The position numbers were made by a program, and so were the translations under genes. Positions 8,844 to 18,060 of a stretch of 64,000 nt of DNA are shown here, in pieces. The notes beneath the pieces are model-generated. The model did no database searches. It worked only from the letters and a program-made list of their open reading frames with translations, and had not been told where the DNA came from. Source of the DNA: Sphingobacteriales bacterium (GTDB taxonomy: Bacteria; Bacteroidota; Bacteroidia; Chitinophagales; UBA2359); assembly GCA_016700115.1 (NCBI GenBank), contig CP064999.1, forward strand, positions 2,232,001 through 2,296,000, written 5' to 3'. Positions within the stretch are counted from its first letter, which is position 1. Every line of letters begins with the position of its first letter.

Positions 8844-9779
8844 ATGCAGCCTGTTCAATACCTCACCAGCCATCAAATTGATTATGTTCGTTGGGATCAA
8901 TGTATTGCCAATGCCGGCAACAGTTTACCCTATGCTTATTCGTGGTATCTTGACATCATCTCACCCGGTTGGGGAGCTTTGGTTCTGAGAAATTACGAAG
9001 CAGTTATGCCCTTGACCCAAAAACGAAAATATGGCATTTCTTATTTGTACAAACCAATCTGGGCGCAGCAATTGGGAGTGTTTAGTGCAGAAATTCCCGG
9101 TTTGGATCTGGTTAAACAATTTATACAGTCCATCCCCGCAAAGTTCAAATACGTTATTTATACATTGAACGAAGCCAATCAAGCAGATCAGTTGATTTCC
9201 GGTATTTCGGTAAGTTCAAGAACCAATCATCTGTTACCCCTCAACTCACCCTACGAGCTACTTTACCGGTCATTTAACCAAAATGTGCGGCGTAACCTGA
9301 AAACTGCCCTTTCTCAGGGCTATTTTATACAATCTAATATTGCACCCCGGTCAATTATTGACCTCTATCAGTCAACTGCAGGTTTACGCCTCACCGAAAT
9401 TAGGGATTCCCATTACCGGCAAATGGAGCGTTTGATGTTTCAAAGCATCCATCACCGTGCCGGGGAGCTGATAGGAGTTTTCAATAATGCAAACCAACTC
9501 CACGCTGCCGGGTTTTTTCTCCGGACACCCAACCGAATCATCAACCTGTTTCCCGCCACACATCCACAAGGAAGAGAAAAAGGAGCGATGTTTTACCTGA
9601 TCAATTACCTGATTGAACAAAACGCTCAAACCGGGTTAACATTAGATTTTGAAGGCTCGACAAGCAAAAGTGTTTCTCAGTTTTACCGCAGTTTTGGTGC
9701 AAAGCCTGTTACATATCCTCAAATCTACCGGAATACCCTCCCTTGGCCATTCCGGTATTTAAAAAGCCGGGCAAGATAA
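8844..9779 (+). CDS. FemAB/GNAT-like acyltransferase family protein
   Basis: A 311-residue protein starting MQPVQYLTSHQIDYVRWD. It resembles Bacteroidota proteins with a GNAT-fold Acetyltransf_6 (FemAB-like) domain. An N-terminal half with a substrate-binding look (SWYLDIISPGW, YLYKPIWAQQLGVF) is followed by a GNAT-like core about 190-300 (HAAGFFLRTPNRIINLFPAT, then EKGAMFYLINYLIE and LDFEGSTSKSVSQFYRSFGA). Such proteins transfer acyl or aminoacyl groups; the substrate here is unknown. The frame is open further upstream but overlaps the CPBP gene in another frame. ATG 8844, 23 bp after that gene's stop, is the sensible start. Confidence 0.65.
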   Translation: MQPVQYLTSHQIDYVRWDQCIANAGNSLPYAYSWYLDIISPGWGALVLRNYEAVMPLTQKRKYGISYLYKPIWAQQLGVFSAEIPGLDLVKQFIQSIPAKFKYVIYTLNEANQADQLISGISVSSRTNHLLPLNSPYELLYRSFNQNVRRNLKTALSQGYFIQSNIAPRSIIDLYQSTAGLRLTEIRDSHYRQMERLMFQSIHHRAGELIGVFNNANQLHAAGFFLRTPNRIINLFPATHPQGREKGAMFYLINYLIEQNAQTGLTLDFEGSTSKSVSQFYRSFGAKPVTYPQIYRNTLPWPFRYLKSRAR

Positions 9780-9843
9780 GTCCTGAATAATACCAACTAT
9801 GATTTAATTTTGAACCATCAATTACTGACATGCATCTTTAAAC

Positions 9844-9876
9844 TTTCCTCCTCGGAGGAGTTAGGGGTGGGTTTTA
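9844..9876. repeat. Intergenic copy of the GC-rich palindrome
   Basis: The sequence TCCTCCTCGGAGGA followed by GTTAGGGGTGGG matches the palindrome-plus-arm layout of the repeats inside the R-M gene (in inverse complement ACCCCTAA then CTCCTCCGAGGAGG). Here it sits in non-coding DNA downstream of the acetyltransferase-like gene. Confidence 0.5.
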
Positions 9877-9976
9877 TTAGATAGTGAAGTGGCATAAAAA
9901 AGCAGCCTGCACCCGAATAAAATAGATGAGGCTGCCCTACACTTGATTGGAGTGTTTAGAACGTAAATATTTTAAA

Positions 9977-10765
9977 TCACAGGGATTTCAAAATTTGCTG
10001 CGCTTCTTTTTTGCGGTCATGTACCGACTGATTGGCAATTTTTCCTAAAAGTTTTTTGGCACTTTGGTGGTCGTTATCTTTCAAATAAGCTAAGGCAATA
10101 TACCATTGTGCCTGTTCCTGATAGGGGTTGTCTGAATCTGCGACAGGTTGTAAATACTGAATCGACTCTTTGGGCTGTTGATTGGCCAAACGGGCAATAC
10201 CGGCATAAAAACGGTAGGTAGATTGATCTGCTGGGTTCAGTTGAATCAGTTGGTCGAATGTAGCAGCCGCGCGGCCAAAATCCTGATTTTCATAATACTT
10301 CATGGCATCCGTTTCGGCATGGGCAATGGCGGTGGTGTCATCCACACCTCTGACGGTTAGGGTATTGTCATAAGGGGTAAAATGTTTAGCAAACAGTTGC
10401 TCAGGGGTTGGTTGGTTAAACAACACAAAATAAGCACCGACAACAAGCAACAAGATGGCAGCTACAGCCAAAAACGGCCGCATTCGTTGAGTAAATGAAA
10501 TAGTTTTGGGAGGTGCAGTGTTCTCTTCCACTGTTTCATTACTTTCAACTTCCAGTTCTTCTGCAATCCGATCGAGTTTCTTTTTCAGAGTTTCGCGATG
10601 AGCATAAATCTGAATCAGAGCGTTTACCTCTCGTTGTAACTGCACTTCATCTTTTAGTTCTTCGTTCTGTTCAATTTCCACTTCAAATTTTGCAGCCTCT
10701 TCGGGCGGCAATAACCCTTTCAGGTAAAGTTGGATTTGTTCTTGTAGTTGTTCATTTAAACGCAT
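9977..10765 (-). CDS. Membrane-anchored TPR protein, probable anti-sigma-like partner
   Basis: A 262-residue protein. The N-terminal region (residues about 1-75) is helical and charged, with the YLKGLLPPEEAAKFE pattern usual at the start of Bacteroidota anti-sigma-like proteins. A single membrane segment (FLAVAAILLLVVGAYFVLF) lies at about 98-116. A periplasmic TPR region follows (YYENQDFGRAAATFDQLIQLNP; YRFYAGIARLANQQPKESIQYL; AQWYIALAYLKDNDHQSAKKLL). It lies 19 bp downstream of the ECF sigma gene in the same orientation, which suggests it senses envelope state and controls that factor. No canonical zinc anti-sigma motif (HxxxCxxC) is visible. The start at 10765 (MRLNEQ) is chosen over 10792 because the longer form overlaps the sigma gene. 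Confidence 0.65.
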   Translation of the reverse strand: MRLNEQLQEQIQLYLKGLLPPEEAAKFEVEIEQNEELKDEVQLQREVNALIQIYAHRETLKKKLDRIAEELEVESNETVEENTAPPKTISFTQRMRPFLAVAAILLLVVGAYFVLFNQPTPEQLFAKHFTPYDNTLTVRGVDDTTAIAHAETDAMKYYENQDFGRAAATFDQLIQLNPADQSTYRFYAGIARLANQQPKESIQYLQPVADSDNPYQEQAQWYIALAYLKDNDHQSAKKLLGKIANQSVHDRKKEAQQILKSL

Positions 10766-10784
10766 GACTTTTAATTTTTCTGGG

Positions 10785-11399
10785 TTAAGCAAATCTGAAT
10801 TCAGACAACAATTGCCGTATTTGCGGCCGCTCTGTCAACAACTCTTTCAAATGATTGCTGCATTTTAGTTTTTTGTTTCTTGCGTTTTGCGCATTTTTAA
10901 AACCCATTAGTTCAGCAATTTCCTCCATTGGCAGGCTTTCATAGATAGACAGCAGCAGAATTCTCTTACACTCTTCACCAATCAGGGACAAAACACTGAG
11001 TATTATGTTTGATTTTTCGTGTGTAACCATTGCTTCGTGTGCATGTTCTTCAACTTGTTCCCCTTCATCTGCTATGCTCTTTTCATAAGCCATGCGATAC
11101 GAATCTCGCTTTAACCTGTTGAGCCACATATTCCGGGCAATGGCATTCAAATAAGTACCTGTATTGCTTTCTCCCTTGAATTTCCCTGATTTTATCTGCT
11201 CGTAAAAAGCGGTCAACGCATCGTGAAATACGTCTTTGGCTTCTTCGCGGCTGCCATTGTTTGTAGTTACATACTTGACAATGGACGGGAAATGCAGTTT
11301 GTACAGGTATTTTAAACAACTGTCTTCGGCTTTTCCGCCTTCTAAAATTCCTCTGATGAGCTCTTCATCTGAATACGTTTTTTTGGTTGAAAGTATCAT
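10785..11399 (-). CDS. ECF-type RNA polymerase sigma factor
   Basis: A 204-residue sigma-70 family protein. Region 2 is seen at about 10-85 (FPSIVKYVTTNNG, EEAKDVFHDALTAFY, TGTYLNAIARNMWLNRLKRD) and region 4 at about 120-185 (ECKRILLLSIYESLPMEEIAELMGFKNAQNARNKKLKC). ECF factors redirect RNA polymerase to a small regulon, usually under control of a membrane partner. The partner here is probably the TPR protein encoded just downstream. The start at 11399 (MILSTKK) removes 19 upstream residues that do not look like sigma sequence. Confidence 0.85.
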   Translation of the reverse strand: MILSTKKTYSDEELIRGILEGGKAEDSCLKYLYKLHFPSIVKYVTTNNGSREEAKDVFHDALTAFYEQIKSGKFKGESNTGTYLNAIARNMWLNRLKRDSYRMAYEKSIADEGEQVEEHAHEAMVTHEKSNIILSVLSLIGEECKRILLLSIYESLPMEEIAELMGFKNAQNARNKKLKCSNHLKELLTERPQIRQLLSEFRFA

Positions 11400-11495
11400 A
11401 ATTGTCTGTTCGTTGGTTAGTGTAATGAAAAGGGCAGATGTAACCGGTTTTCTCACTTTTCGAGGACAATTTAGCTACTTTTTAATAGTTATACT

Positions 11496-11546
11496 AAAAA
11501 AGCGCAACGTTCAGGCTTTGTATGCTCTCATGTTGCGCTTTTTTAT
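11496..11546 (-). terminator. Rho-independent terminator after VWA lipoprotein gene
   Basis: AAAAGCGCAAC ... GTTGCGCTTTTTT forms an 11-bp stem with a long loop, with A and T runs on both sides. It lies between the VWA gene stop (11573) and the sigma gene start, and serves the VWA gene on the minus strand. Confidence 0.7.
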
Positions 11547-11572
11547 TCAATTTAACAGGTAGGAATACCACC

Positions 11573-13285
11573 CTATTTTTGGAGTGCTTTTGCTTTTAAC
11601 ACAAGTTCGATAAACTCTTTGCGATACCCTTCTGAGTCTGAGCCTTGGCCTTGTTTGGCCATTTCTAAAACAGAATCATAAGAAGCAGTACCGGCGTATT
11701 TAGACTGCCGAAGGAGCATTCCAAATGAGGCTACTGAAGCAGCAAAGGTAAAATTGTCTGAATATTGCCCCACTCCGGTCGTGTTAACGGATCTTTCAAT
11801 CAACAGGCTTTGGTCTTGCTGTGGTGGTTTATACCTTAGTTTTACAGTCATCAGTTCATTACTGTTCAGTGCTGAAGGTTTAATTTCAGCTTGCTGATAT
11901 TTAAGTGGATCAACTTCTGCAGTTACAGGTTCATTGCTTTTGGTCGGGGTAAGTTCGTACAAAGCGGTTACAGTATGTCCCGCTCCTAATTCTCCGGCAT
12001 CTTTCGTGTCATCGTTAAAATCCCGGGCTGCTAAAATCCGGTTTTCATATCCTATCAGGCGGTATTTTGCAATACGTGCGGGGTTAAATTCTACCTGAAT
12101 TTTAACATCTTTGGCAATAGTCAGCAAAGTAGCGCCAAGTTCGGTTACCAAAACCTTGCGAGCTTCGGCAATATTGTCAATATAAGCGTAATTGCCATTT
12201 CCCTTGTCGGCAAGCAACTCAAGTTTAGAGTCTTTGTAGTTGCCCATTCCAAATCCTAAGGTCGTCAGGTAAACACCCGATTTGCGATTTTCCTCTATTA
12301 TTCGGGTCAGTTCACCGTCAGAGGAGGCACCAACATTAAAGTCGCCGTCTGTAGCCAAAATAACGCGGTTGTTTGATCCGGTTTTAAATTGTTGCTTAGC
12401 AATCTTATAAGCTAACTGAATACCCTCACCACCGGCTGTGGATCCGCCTGCCTTTAGTTGGTCAAGTGCTGATAATATTACTTCTTTTTGATTGCCCGGT
12501 GTTGGTTCGAGCACCACGCCGGCTGCCCCTGCATAAACAACCATCGCCACCATATCCTGAGGACGCAATTGTTCGACCAATAAACTGAAAGCCTGTTTGA
12601 GCAGCACTATTTTATTGACTTGTTCCATTGAACCGGAAACATCTATTAAAAATGTCAGCCGGTTTGGGGGTAAATCGGTCATATCAATCTTTTTTCCTTG
12701 TATTCCGACAAGTGCTAAATAGTTGCCGCTATTCCAGGGACATTCACCAATCTCAATTTTCATCGAAAAAGGGTCGTTCCCATTTGGTTGAGGATAGCTG
12801 TAAGTGAAATAGTTAATCATTTCCTCAATCCGCACAGCATCCGCAGGAGGCATTATTCCCTCATTGAGATACCTCCGGATATTGCTGTAGGATGCCCTGT
12901 CCACATCTATACTAAAAGTTGAGAGGGGTGATTCAACAACATTATTAAAATCATTTTCGGGCAAATAATTGTAATCCTCTGTATTAAATTCTTCGTCTTC
13001 ATTTTCTTTTCCTGAAGATGGAACAGCATCTCTCAATACAGAGTTATCATGTTCGTTTATACTTATTCCTTTATACAGCTTTCTTTCAGATTGAGCCGGT
13101 ACAGTTAACTTGGCATTGTTTTTATCGTACAATTCAACAGGCTGTGGTTTATAATTTGTCTGTTGTTGATTTATCAGATAATCAGAGCGGTAATTTTCCT
13201 GTTGTGTGCGTTTGTTGGTACATCCGGCTGTAAACAGCAAAGTAAAAATAATAAGCAGTACTGCAAAAATTGGTTTTGATTGCAT
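11573..13285 (-). CDS. YfbK-like VWA-domain lipoprotein
   Basis: A 570-residue lipoprotein: signal peptide ending in the lipobox TAGC (residues about 18-22). An N-terminal vWF-A-associated domain at about 105-190 (NDFNNVVESPLSTFSIDVD... RIEEMINYFTYSYPQP) precedes a VWA domain with MIDAS motif DVSGSM near 230 and TDGD near 330. A C-terminal DUF3520-like region follows (GAGHTVTALYELTP... VKLRYKPP; FTFAASVASFGMLLRQS). The family is widespread in Bacteroidota and of unclear function, presumed to bind metal-dependent protein ligands at the outer membrane or periplasm. It lies downstream of no obvious partner; the sigma/TPR pair is on the same strand but separated by the terminator at 11496. Confidence 0.85.
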   Translation of the reverse strand: MQSKPIFAVLLIIFTLLFTAGCTNKRTQQENYRSDYLINQQQTNYKPQPVELYDKNNAKLTVPAQSERKLYKGISINEHDNSVLRDAVPSSGKENEDEEFNTEDYNYLPENDFNNVVESPLSTFSIDVDRASYSNIRRYLNEGIMPPADAVRIEEMINYFTYSYPQPNGNDPFSMKIEIGECPWNSGNYLALVGIQGKKIDMTDLPPNRLTFLIDVSGSMEQVNKIVLLKQAFSLLVEQLRPQDMVAMVVYAGAAGVVLEPTPGNQKEVILSALDQLKAGGSTAGGEGIQLAYKIAKQQFKTGSNNRVILATDGDFNVGASSDGELTRIIEENRKSGVYLTTLGFGMGNYKDSKLELLADKGNGNYAYIDNIAEARKVLVTELGATLLTIAKDVKIQVEFNPARIAKYRLIGYENRILAARDFNDDTKDAGELGAGHTVTALYELTPTKSNEPVTAEVDPLKYQQAEIKPSALNSNELMTVKLRYKPPQQDQSLLIERSVNTTGVGQYSDNFTFAASVASFGMLLRQSKYAGTASYDSVLEMAKQGQGSDSEGYRKEFIELVLKAKALQK

Positions 13286-13485
13286 GGTATTGGTTTTAAA
13301 TAGTGATATATAGAAATAGAGGTCCTTAAATTTTTCAGCACTAAGAAATAAAGGAATGTTTTATCCGATATTTGCCTGTATCTATGTGATATATCTTCTA
13401 TGATGCGATTTTCTTTGGAGGATGTGTCTGAACTATCAATTATTTTATTGATTTGCCAATTTTATCAAAAAAATCAAATCCAAAG

Positions 13486-14226
13486 ATGCCCAAGCTGACA
13501 GAACAACTTTTTGAAAAAGGAAAGCTTTATCTGATACCCAACACATTGGGCAGCAGGAATATGGAGACTATACCGGATTATGTTCAGAAGATTGCCTTAC
13601 AATTAAACGTGTTTATTGTTGAAAATACCAAGGAAGCAAAAAGATTTTTGGTTTATCTGGGTATCAAAGAAACCGGCAGGCAGATAGAAGATCTTACTTT
13701 TTTAGAGTTGAATAAACATGCCGGAGAAAAAGAATTTTCAAGTTATCTGAAAGCCACAGAAAAGGGAATCAATATTGGGCTAATTTCGGATGCCGGATGC
13801 CCTGCCGTTGCCGATCCGGGCGGCATCATTGTTCAGTGGGCGCACGAAAAAGGTATTGAAGTAATTCCTTTAGTAGGGCCTTCTTCCATGTTGTTGGCTT
13901 TAATGGCATCCGGTATGAACGGACAGAATTTCGCCTTTACAGGTTACTTGCCAATTCAGCAAGCTCAGCGTATTCAAAAAATTAGAAGTTTGGAACATCG
14001 TATTTTATCAGAAAATCAAACACAGGTGTTTATTGAAACCCCTTATCGGAACCAAAGTCTTTTTACCGATTTAATCAACACTTGTAAATCCCATCTTCGT
14101 TTATGTATTGCTGCCAACCTGACTTTACCTGATCAGTGTATAAAAACACAAACCATCGGCAACTGGAAAAAAGCTCCATTACCGGACCTACATAAAATTC
14201 CTGCAGTGTTTGTCCTTGGCATCTGA
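13486..14226 (+). CDS. RsmI-like SAM-dependent methyltransferase (tetrapyrrole methylase family)
   Basis: A 246-residue protein of the tetrapyrrole (corrin/porphyrin) methylase superfamily, closest in look to the Bacteroidota paralogue of RsmI, which 2'-O-methylates C1402 of 16S rRNA. Visible features are LYLIPNTLGS at the start, the glycine-rich SAM site SDAGCPAVADPGG (about 104-116), VIPLVGPSSMLLALMASG (about 126-143) and FIETPYRN (about 183). True RsmI starts with a GxLYLVATPIGN-like segment and has an extra C-terminal part, so the exact substrate is uncertain. The start at 13486 (MPKLTEQ) is chosen because the upstream in-frame extension is not conserved in look. Confidence 0.75.
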   Translation: MPKLTEQLFEKGKLYLIPNTLGSRNMETIPDYVQKIALQLNVFIVENTKEAKRFLVYLGIKETGRQIEDLTFLELNKHAGEKEFSSYLKATEKGINIGLISDAGCPAVADPGGIIVQWAHEKGIEVIPLVGPSSMLLALMASGMNGQNFAFTGYLPIQQAQRIQKIRSLEHRILSENQTQVFIETPYRNQSLFTDLINTCKSHLRLCIAANLTLPDQCIKTQTIGNWKKAPLPDLHKIPAVFVLGI

Positions 14227-14495
14227 GAATTTTCTGAATTTTTGCCTGAATCAATTATGCCGGAGTAGAATTGGACAGATTTGAATTTGCTTATAAATTT
14301 AACAGGGTTAACCCATCTCTTCTTAATTTTATATAATCTTTTAGGTAAAACTGAAAAAGGCTTCCTCGTTTCTTACCTCTGAGAAAGTTGCAACAATTTT
14401 TATCTTTAATGTAGTGGCAGAGCAACACAGGTTAAACTTAAACTCGGTTTTATTGTTCTAACATCTAATTTTTTATAAACCAAATAAATACACAA

Positions 14496-15179
14496 ATGAA
14501 ATATCCATTAGCTCACTTAGTTCTTCTAAGCATTGTTTTGATAACAATATCCTGTGCCCAAGCACCTGATGCACCCAAAGCTACAGCCACGGAGCCTCAG
14601 CAAACCAATTCTCAGACTACAAGTGGACAGGCCGTATGGTCGGTAGATGTACAGCAAAGCAATGTGTTATGGGTAGGAACCAAACCTACTGGTCGTCATA
14701 ACGGAAGTTTTAACATCAAAGAAGGAAAAGCAATTGTGGCAAACGGACAGTTAACCGGTGGGAATTTTATCATTGACCTCAGCACAATTACTGTTTTAGA
14801 CGAAGGTATGAATGAAGATAGCCGGGCGAAACTGACAAATCACCTCAAAGATGCTGACTTTTTTGAAATCAGCCAGTTTCCTACATCTCAATTTGATATC
14901 ACTACTGTTCAACCCATCGCTGAAGGTCAGGCCACTACTCAAAACAATGAACCGGCCCCGACTCACAATATTACCGGAAATCTAACTCTTAAAGGCATTA
15001 CAAAAAGTATCAGTTTTCCTGCTACTGTTTCGCTAAGCGAAGCCGGCTTGATGGCAAAAGCAAATTTTAATATTGACAGAAGTAATTGGGGAATCACTTA
15101 TCGAAACGACCAATCTCTTGGCGACCGATTTATTCGACCGGAAGTCAACATCAGCATCAATCTTTTTGCAAAACCTTAA
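14496..15179 (+). CDS. YceI-family lipoprotein
   Basis: A 227-residue protein with a lipoprotein signal peptide (cleavage at ITISC, Cys20), a Thr/Gln/Pro-rich linker to about residue 45 and a YceI lipid-binding beta-barrel domain. Domain hallmarks are WSVDVQQSNVLWVGTKP, GSFNIKEGKAIVANGQLTGG, FEISQFPTSQFDIT, ITGNLTLKGITKSISFP and NIDRSNWGITYRND. YceI proteins bind isoprenoid-type lipids in the periplasm; here the protein is presumably anchored to a membrane. It is a single gene with its own terminator. Confidence 0.9.
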   Translation: MKYPLAHLVLLSIVLITISCAQAPDAPKATATEPQQTNSQTTSGQAVWSVDVQQSNVLWVGTKPTGRHNGSFNIKEGKAIVANGQLTGGNFIIDLSTITVLDEGMNEDSRAKLTNHLKDADFFEISQFPTSQFDITTVQPIAEGQATTQNNEPAPTHNITGNLTLKGITKSISFPATVSLSEAGLMAKANFNIDRSNWGITYRNDQSLGDRFIRPEVNISINLFAKP

Positions 15180-15250
15180 AAAAATCCGGATAACATTACC
15201 TCCGCATTACATTTGATTTGAATTTTTAAAAATTATTTGAATATAAACTT

Positions 15251-15278
15251 AAGCCGTTGCTCGTGCAACGGCTTTTTT
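15251..15278 (+). terminator. Rho-independent terminator after YceI gene
   Basis: AAGCCGTTGC TCGT GCAACGGCTTTTTT: a perfect 10-bp stem with a tetraloop and a T run, about 70 bp after the YceI stop codon. Confidence 0.85.
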
Positions 15279-15405
15279 ATTTAATAAAGTTTTCAAAATT
15301 GGGGGGTAAAAACAGCAATAAAATGCTACATTCTTTCCAATATTTGTACCTTTATGTACTATCTCCTGTAAATTTGAGGTAACAGTATTGTTAAAGCCTG
15401 ATTTC

Positions 15406-17628
15406 ATGAACGAAAACCCGTCAGATAAAGAAAAGATACTTCAGTTTTTGCAGTCAATCAATTTTAATTACCAATCCGATTCGACTGCAGACTCAACAAT
15501 ACTGACTGAATTTAGTACAGACAACCCTTATGGTGTTGGTCATAAAGCTGATTTGGATAATCTAAAAATTGACGATTATTCTGTTGTTCCTTTTGACAAT
15601 GACGTAAATCTTAGAATGGAAAGGCTTCAAAAAATAGCCGAAAGCATAGAAAGCAGAGTCATTCATCCTAAACCTGATGAACAAACAGAAAAAGTAGGTA
15701 TAACCTACAAAATTGACTACCGCAACAGCCTTAATTCCAACCAATATCTGGCGGCAACAACAATTAAAGGACCTTTGTTGGTCATAGCTGGAGCCGGTAG
15801 TGGTAAAACCCGGACGGTTGTTTACAGAACTGCCTTCCTTCTTGAAAGTGGAATCCCCCCTGAACAAATCCTGTTGCTAACCTTTACCCGAAAAGCTGCA
15901 AATGAAATCGTGGCACGGACAGCCCAATTGTTAAAAAACAACAGTGCCGATAAAATCACAAGAGGCACTTATCACGCATTTGCCAACCATACACTAAGGT
16001 ATTATTCCAAAATGTTGAGTTTGCCTCCAAACTTTACCATCATTGATACCGCAGATTCGGAAGATGTAATTGACCTTATTCGTCAGGAAATGAATTTTGT
16101 AAAAAAACATCAGGCGTTTCCTAAGAAAAGCCGGATACAAACCATCATTTCCAAAGCCAGGAATTGCAATCTGCCTATTGAAGACATACTCAGGCAGGAA
16201 TATACTGCATTGCTTGAGTTTAATTCAGAACTTAACCTGCTTAATTTGGCCTACCAGCAGTATAAACTGGCAAATAAACTGTTTGATTATGACGATCTGA
16301 TGGATGTGTTGCGGGATTCCTTGAGAGACAATATTCCTTTTAGACGAATTATGCAGAAAAATTACCGTTATCTGATGGTGGATGAATTTCAGGACACAAA
16401 TGTAGTTCAAAAAGAAATCCTCGATTTTATAGCACAGGGCAGCCGCAACATCATGGTAGTAGGTGATGATGCGCAAAGTATCTATGCTTTTAGAGGTGCC
16501 AATTTTGAAAACATTCTAACATTTCCTGCAACTTATCCCGATTGTAAAGTGGTAAAAATTGAACAAAACTATCGAAGCACACAGGAACTGCTCAATTTTA
16601 CCAATGCAATTGCAAATAATGCGAAACTTGGGTATAAAAAATCATTGTATTCAAACAACGAAACCCCTTTAAAACCAATAGTTGCCAAATTTTATGACCA
16701 GCAGGCTGAAGCTGAATTTATAGTAGATAAAATACTGGAAATTCGGGAAAAAGGAATTCCCTTAAATGATATAGCAGTTATTTATCGCGCCTCATTTCAT
16801 GGAAACTTTGTTCAAACTGAACTCCTGAAACGAAGCATTGCTTATGTAGTTGTCGGTGGTATTAAGTTTACTGAGCGACGACATATTAAAGACATGATAG
16901 CATATCTTCGAATTGTACTCAATCCTTTTGATGCTGTTGCATGGAACCGCATACTAAAATTAGTACCTGGAATTGGTTTAGTTACAGCCTCCAAAATTTT
17001 ACAACACATTCAGCAACAAAATGGAAAAATAGACTTTGAGTCTATGGAGAATAGAAAATTTGGAAACGACCTGTTACACTTGCAACATGCTCTCAATCAG
17101 GCACAAAGCCCTGAAATTACAGTTGCTACAAAAATTGAGGTTCTGAAAAACTATTACGCGCCTATTCTAAAATCTATTGAAGATGATTTTGATATCCGGC
17201 TTCAGGATATTGATGTACTTTACACACTTGCCTGCCGATATGAAACCATTGAACGATTTTTGTCTGATTTTGCTCTTGACCCCCCTTCAACAAAATTTCA
17301 AGACCAAAACAGGCCATTAATTGACGAATCAGAAGACAAACCCCTTACATTAACGACTGTACATTCTGCTAAAGGATTGGAATGGCATAGTGTTTTCATT
17401 CCTAATTTGCTTGATGGATTATTCCCATCAGTTAGAGCACTTAAAAATATTGATCAATTGGAAGAAGAACGCCGGTTGTTTTATGTGGCAGCAAGCCGTG
17501 CTAAAGAACAACTTTATCTCACTATGCCCGGTTTTTTCAACAGTTGGGATCAATACTATACGATGCCAAGCAGATTCATTGCTGAAATTGCAAAGCAAAA
17601 TTTCCAGATTTGGAAAAATGCAGACTAA
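15406..17628 (+). CDS. UvrD/PcrA-family ATP-dependent DNA helicase
   Basis: A 740-residue SF1A helicase. Motifs in order: Q-motif region NSNQYLAA; Walker A AGAGSGKT (about 128-135); Walker B MVDEFQDTN; GDDAQSIYAFRG; NYRS; TTVHSAKGLEWHSVF; and ERRLFYVAASRAKEQLYL. The family unwinds DNA 3' to 5' in repair and replication-fork processing. Unusual is an N-terminal extension of about 110 residues before the Q-motif, acidic and without recognised domain. The protein is longer at the N-terminus and shorter at the C-terminus than standard UvrD/PcrA. ATG 15406 is preferred over TTG 15388. The small acidic-protein gene follows 34 bp downstream. Confidence 0.85.
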   Translation: MNENPSDKEKILQFLQSINFNYQSDSTADSTILTEFSTDNPYGVGHKADLDNLKIDDYSVVPFDNDVNLRMERLQKIAESIESRVIHPKPDEQTEKVGITYKIDYRNSLNSNQYLAATTIKGPLLVIAGAGSGKTRTVVYRTAFLLESGIPPEQILLLTFTRKAANEIVARTAQLLKNNSADKITRGTYHAFANHTLRYYSKMLSLPPNFTIIDTADSEDVIDLIRQEMNFVKKHQAFPKKSRIQTIISKARNCNLPIEDILRQEYTALLEFNSELNLLNLAYQQYKLANKLFDYDDLMDVLRDSLRDNIPFRRIMQKNYRYLMVDEFQDTNVVQKEILDFIAQGSRNIMVVGDDAQSIYAFRGANFENILTFPATYPDCKVVKIEQNYRSTQELLNFTNAIANNAKLGYKKSLYSNNETPLKPIVAKFYDQQAEAEFIVDKILEIREKGIPLNDIAVIYRASFHGNFVQTELLKRSIAYVVVGGIKFTERRHIKDMIAYLRIVLNPFDAVAWNRILKLVPGIGLVTASKILQHIQQQNGKIDFESMENRKFGNDLLHLQHALNQAQSPEITVATKIEVLKNYYAPILKSIEDDFDIRLQDIDVLYTLACRYETIERFLSDFALDPPSTKFQDQNRPLIDESEDKPLTLTTVHSAKGLEWHSVFIPNLLDGLFPSVRALKNIDQLEEERRLFYVAASRAKEQLYLTMPGFFNSWDQYYTMPSRFIAEIAKQNFQIWKNAD

Positions 17629-17662
17629 AAATTATGTTTAATGACCCATTAAATCGTAACTT

Positions 17663-17887
17663 ATGAAACGCAAAAAAACAAAAAAAACAGCCCCTGAGCT
17701 GGAAACGCCAAAAGCTGAAGAAAAGAATCCGGATTCTCAAAACAAAGAAGAAGACACAAATACCAATGAAATAGATCCGGAATACCTGGAAATTCTAATG
17801 TCATATACTGAAGAAGACCTGGAAGCTATGGATATGGATCCGGATGAAGCTGAAAACCGATATACCGGTTACGAGATGGAGGAATAG
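17663..17887 (+). CDS. Small acidic protein downstream of helicase
   Basis: A 74-residue hypothetical protein: a lysine-rich start (MKRKKTKKTAPE), then a very acidic body ending EEDLEAMDMDPDEAENRYTGY. No domain is recognised. It follows the helicase gene after 34 bp in the same direction, which makes co-transcription likely. Codon use and a plausible start at the operon position support a real gene, but the low complexity leaves doubt. Confidence 0.5.
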   Translation: MKRKKTKKTAPELETPKAEEKNPDSQNKEEDTNTNEIDPEYLEILMSYTEEDLEAMDMDPDEAENRYTGYEMEE

Positions 17888-17950
17888 GATGCTATTATTT
17901 TTATTTTGGTGAAAAATCATTTGATTAGGATACAAAGCATGATTTATTCT

Positions 17951-17958
17951 TAGCTTTG
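17951..17958 (+). promoter_or_regulatory. Possible -7 element before dockerin-like protein gene
   Basis: TAGCTTTG matches TAnnTTTG and lies about 100 bp before ATG 18061. The nearest TTG upstream is 30 bp away, longer than the usual 22, so the match is weak. Confidence 0.35.
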
Positions 17959-18060
17959 TAAAATAATATCCTGTATCTTGGACTCTTAAATTGAATTTAT
18001 TGCTTCGAAAAATCACCCGTGAAAGATTTCAAATTAAATCTTAAGTATAAAAACATACCT

